Shown: positions 60,884-64,000 of the stretch, piece after piece
How positions within the stretch are numbered: position 1 is the stretch's first letter
Layout: each line of letters begins with the position of its first letter
DNA from: Siphonodentalium dalli
Lineage: Eukaryota > Mollusca > Scaphopoda > Gadilida > Siphonodentaliidae
DNA: 64,000 nucleotides
Assembly (NCBI GenBank): GCA_032622095.1
Contig: CP136063.1
Span: forward strand, 203,595,934-203,659,933
Reading direction: 5' to 3'
The notes under the pieces: generated by a model
Seen by the model: only the letters and a program-made list of their open reading frames with translations
Told to the model about the DNA's origin: nothing
Database searches by the model: none
Translations under genes and position numbers: made by a program

Positions 60884-62266
60884 GTCCCCCGACGTTTCCG
60901 TCGGAGGACTATAGAAATGACCCTCGTCCGTCCGTCCGTCCGTGTCCGTCCGTCCGTGTTTACTAATGACTACTTATGTGGCTAAGATTGTGTAAAATGG
61001 ATATTTATGTGCATAACTTCCGTTGCGTGGCTAGCCACGTAACAGCTTTCAGATGGACGTTCTAAAATGATCTATTTGGCCTAATCAGCTTATTTAATTT
61101 TGTAGTCACTCAAAATTTGGAGAAAAAAAGTCCATCGATTTAGACATCCATGACCCGTCAATAGGAGATGTCGGACACTGACAAGACATTTATGTGGCTA
61201 GCCACCCAATCACGGACCTGTCAGTTTCTCCTATTCCACTGTCCCAGTTGCTGTGAGCAAGTTTTTGAGTTTTAATCAGCTTCTTCTGCTATAATTCCAA
61301 CATGTTATGAATCCATAATCTGGAGTTTTATCACTATCTACTACTTGATAGCCACTTAAAATTTTATGGCTACTTGAGAAGCCACATAAAAACTAAAGCC
61401 ACATTACCATTTCTAGCCACATAGGTCGAAGCCACATATCTACCCATTTGTTGGTATGTCCGTCCGTGTGTCCGTGCGTCCGAGATCGGGTACCTTCATG
61501 GTGTAATCAACTCCTCCTACAGTTTTAAACGTAGAGATTTGAAACTCTGGGATATTGTTCCTAACATGTTGGTGATTTGCAACATCTATATAGCTAATCA
61601 AAAATATCATTTTTTCCATATTTTTGGGGGTTTTCGACTTAGAAAATTTGGAACATTTTTGCCTTTTGGATGAGATTGGGTACCTTCATGTGTAATCAAC
61701 TCCTCCTACAGTTTTAAATGTAGAGATTTGAAACTCTGGGATATTGTTCCTAACATGTTGGTGATTTGCAACATCTATATAGCTAATAAAAAATATCATT
61801 TTTTCCATATTTTTGGGGGGTTTTCGACTTAGAAAATTTGGAACATTTTTGGATGAGATTGGGTACCTTCATGGTGTAATCAACTCCTCCTACAGTTTTA
61901 AATGTAGAGATTTGAAACTCTGGGATATTGTTCCTAACATGTTGGTGATTTGCAACATCTATATAGCTAATAAAAAATATCATTTTTTCCATATTTTTGA
62001 GGGGTTTTCGACTTAGAAAATTTGGAACATTTTTGCCTTTTGGATGAGATTGGGTACCTTCATGGTGTAATCAACTTCTCCTACAGTTTTAAATGTAGAG
62101 ATTTGAAACTTTGGGATATTGTTCCTAACATGTTGGTGATTTGCAACAGCTATATAGCTAATATTTTTTTTATGGAGTTATTAACCCTTTTCGACTTAGA
62201 AAATTTCAACATTTTTTTTAAATTTCTTTAACAAAGCGGCATCGACTTGCCATGTTGTCGGGGGAC
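60884..62266 (+). mobile_element. GTCCCCCGAC element with ~190-bp tandem core
   Basis: Ends GTCCCCCGAC and GTCGGGGGAC. A TCCGTCCGTCCG run follows the left end. Four units start near TACCTTCATG at 61491, 61681, 61864 and 62054 (spacing 190, 183, 190). Reading frames in it are repeat shadows. Confidence 0.85.
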
Positions 62267-62790
62267 ACTGTGGTCTGCTGACCTTTTATTCTATTTATAG
62301 CAACTGAAAATATGGCCAATAGGTATATCAAGAGACTTCAATGAAGTTTAATGACCTTGTGTCTGATCCAAGCTATCCAGTGTACTAGTATTTAAATAGT
62401 TACTGTCTGTTTAGTTTGCCAAGCAGACAGTCCTAACCTGTGAGTGAACCGTATAACTTCCTATTCCTTTTTGCATCGATGACCTCTTCTCGCCATGTTC
62501 ACAGACCATTCTTTTGGCATAATCAACTGCAAGCTATGCATTATCTATATACTGGTAATAGTGTGTCTGTTTCTCATATCTCATAACAGGTATTTTTTTG
62601 GGGTAACCTAATGCTACAATAAATAGTAATAAACAAACTTAAGAAATGCATTTCACTGTTTCATTTAGATTAAACTGATTTTCACAATAACATTGATTGT
62701 TCCTAGATCTTCACGTTTACTCATAGAAATTCTAAATTTTAAGCTTCTATTTGGTGCAAATTTCCCAATTGAAAAGGCTTGATTGATGCT

Positions 62791-62904
62791 TTAACCCTTT
62801 CAGTGCCAGGGGCCGATCTCATCGACCCTAATTACAGTCTGTAAAATCGACCCTAATTTTTTTTTTTTTTTAGATTTTTTTGGGATTAATTTTTTTGGGT
62901 ATGT
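62791..62904. mobile_element. TTAA-CCCTTT family 3 variant, left end
   Basis: TTAACCCTTTCAGTGCCAGG with poly-T, repeated again at 62905. Confidence 0.7.
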
Positions 62905-63178
62905 TTAACCCTTTCAGTGCCAGGGGCAGTTCTCATCGGCCCTAATTTACGGTCTGTAAAATCGGCCCTAAAAAAATAAAAAACATTTTTTTTTTTTTTA
63001 GATTTTAAAACAATTATTAAAATTGTAAAAAATAATAACAAATGATGAAAAATTGTTAGGCCAATGCATTCTCTTATATATGCGAGGTGACCTATGGTCG
63101 ACTCGCATATATAAGAGAATGCATTGGCACAGGGTATATGGGTTGATACAAAAATCGACCTGGCACTCAAAGGGTTAA
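62905..63178. mobile_element. TTAA-CCCTTT family 3 variant, full copy
   Basis: TTAACCCTTTCAGTGCCAGG to CCTGGCACTCAAAGGGTTAA with the GCATTCTCTTATATATGCG hairpin. Confidence 0.88.
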
Positions 63179-63291
63179 GCATGCTATAGCGAATTTAAAA
63201 ACAAACTGGATAAAACCTTAGGGGCATGTTTATAACTCAAAACTATCACCAAGTATTCATAGTAATAATTTTGATGCCCATGAAAAACGTA

Positions 63292-63432
63292 AGATTCCCT
63301 GGCACTAAACCTACAAAATAAGTCTATTAAAGAATATAAGAAAAAATTATTAAAATTGTAAAAAAAAAAGAATGCATTGGCACAGGGTATATGGGTTGAT
63401 ACAAAAATCGGACCTGGCACTGAAAGGGTTAA
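63292..63432. mobile_element. TTAA-CCCTTT family 3 variant, internally deleted
   Basis: Left CCTGGCAC part, AT-rich middle, half hairpin AATGCATTGGCACAGGG and right end GGCACTGAAAGGGTTAA. Confidence 0.75.
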
Positions 63433-63676
63433 TTATTCTCATAATTGCTAATGAATATTGAGAAATACAACTGTTAATGTTTATTTCATTACGTTTATCG
63501 TTTTAATGTTTATAAACACGTGTGAATGGTATGCTAGTCTTGTAGGTATCGATTGCCCGAGAGATTATTAAAATAATTGGACATAATGATTCTATTCACT
63601 CAGTGAGGCCCATGACCCTTTCCCAAAAAGGTCAGAAAAATCCCTGTATAGTGAGTTTCCAGGTATAAAGGCAATA

Positions 63677-63991
63677 TTAACCCTTTGATGACAGGAGCTG
63701 CACTATTGTAGCATTAAGGGTCGAAGGTCCTATACCAGTGCATTCTCTTATATATGCGAGTCATCCATAGGGCCTCGCATACTAGTATATTAGAGAATGC
63801 ACTGGTTGACAATGTCAAGGTAAATTTTGTTAGGCCAATGATGTATTCTCTTATATATGTGAGGCTTTTTTGTTGGAAATTGCACTCAATTTACATTTCC
63901 CGATGGGAGATTTGCATAATTATATAAGAGAATGCACTAGTACAGGATATTTAATGCTGCACCGACGCAGCTCCCGTCATGAAAGGGTTAA
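63677..63991. mobile_element. TTAA-CCCTTT family 3, full copy at window end
   Basis: TTAACCCTTTGATGACAGG, two hairpins (the second enlarged by about 50 bp), GTCATGAAAGGGTTAA. Confidence 0.88.
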
Positions 63992-64000
63992 TACAAATTT

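Larger units (their letters stand above)
55488..64000 (+). other. Region downstream of exon 6d (start of next intron)
   Basis: No DFG-containing exon 7 was found, so this is presumably intron up to the window end. It holds two large tandem-core elements (55896-56777 and 60884-62266), TTAA hairpin elements, a truncated fold-back MITE and a half CAAGYCTG element. Stretches 56780-57965, 58216-59550, 59812-60305 and 62270-62790 contain nothing identifiable. Confidence 0.7.

Noticed and set aside
55488-64000. Search for exon 7 with the DFG motif
   Set aside because: No VTDFGFAK-like coding sequence seen on the + strand; the gene must continue beyond the window.

Overview
The window is animal genomic DNA. 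It is AT-rich, with long introns, GT-AG splice sites and dense non-autonomous transposons. It contains one recognisable host gene, on the + strand: the catalytic subunit of cAMP-dependent protein kinase (PKA-C). Exons were found by matching the PKA-C protein at splice-bounded reading frames; most are too short to stand out as open reading frames. The abundant ACATGTAC-type palindromes, the TCCGTCCG-bearing repeats and the duplicated PKA-C exon (alternative cassettes at this place are reported for the mollusc Aplysia) suggest a marine invertebrate. A mollusc or other spiralian is the best guess, but the taxon is not proven by the sequence.

Layout. 1-5590: upstream DNA with fold-back repeats and no gene seen. 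5590-6148: CpG-richer leader and first coding exon with an N-myristoylation start. Exon 2 is at 16319-16380, exon 3 (glycine loop and catalytic Lys) at 28321-28449, exon 4 (C-helix) at 37322-37420 and exon 5 (hinge) at 48024-48106. Four alternative versions of exon 6 (catalytic loop, YRDxKPEN) follow at 50707-50833, 52167-52293, 53628-53754 and 55361-55487. The DFG-containing exon and the rest of the gene lie beyond 64000.

The main finding is the exon-6 cluster. All four copies are exactly 127 nt, have the same phases and intact splice sites, and give an open frame after exon 5. Because 127 is not a multiple of three, skipping the exon or including two copies breaks the frame, so one kinase per transcript requires choosing one copy. 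Copies 6a and 6b are a recent tandem duplication. Their exons differ at only two bases, and both changes alter an amino acid (including RDLKPEN to RDIKPEN), while the adjacent intron is more diverged. Copies 6a/6b carry unusual residues, 6c looks canonical, and 6d is intermediate.

Introns and flanks are filled by several short transposon families: a TA-flanked fold-back family (CAGTAATGCYCTAA ends, about 20 copies); a family with CAAGYCTG ends, 8-bp target duplications and a hairpin at each end; TTAA-flanked CCCTTTCATGAC elements resembling piggyBac-type MITEs; hAT-like elements with 8-bp duplications; CTCTCAGGTGCC elements; and TCCGTCCG/tandem-core elements. Several are nested, so insertion order can be read, including around the 6a/6b duplication. 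No autonomous transposase or reverse transcriptase was recognised. A decayed THAP-like zinc-finger fragment lies near 42.8 kb. No tRNA, rRNA or CRISPR array was seen.
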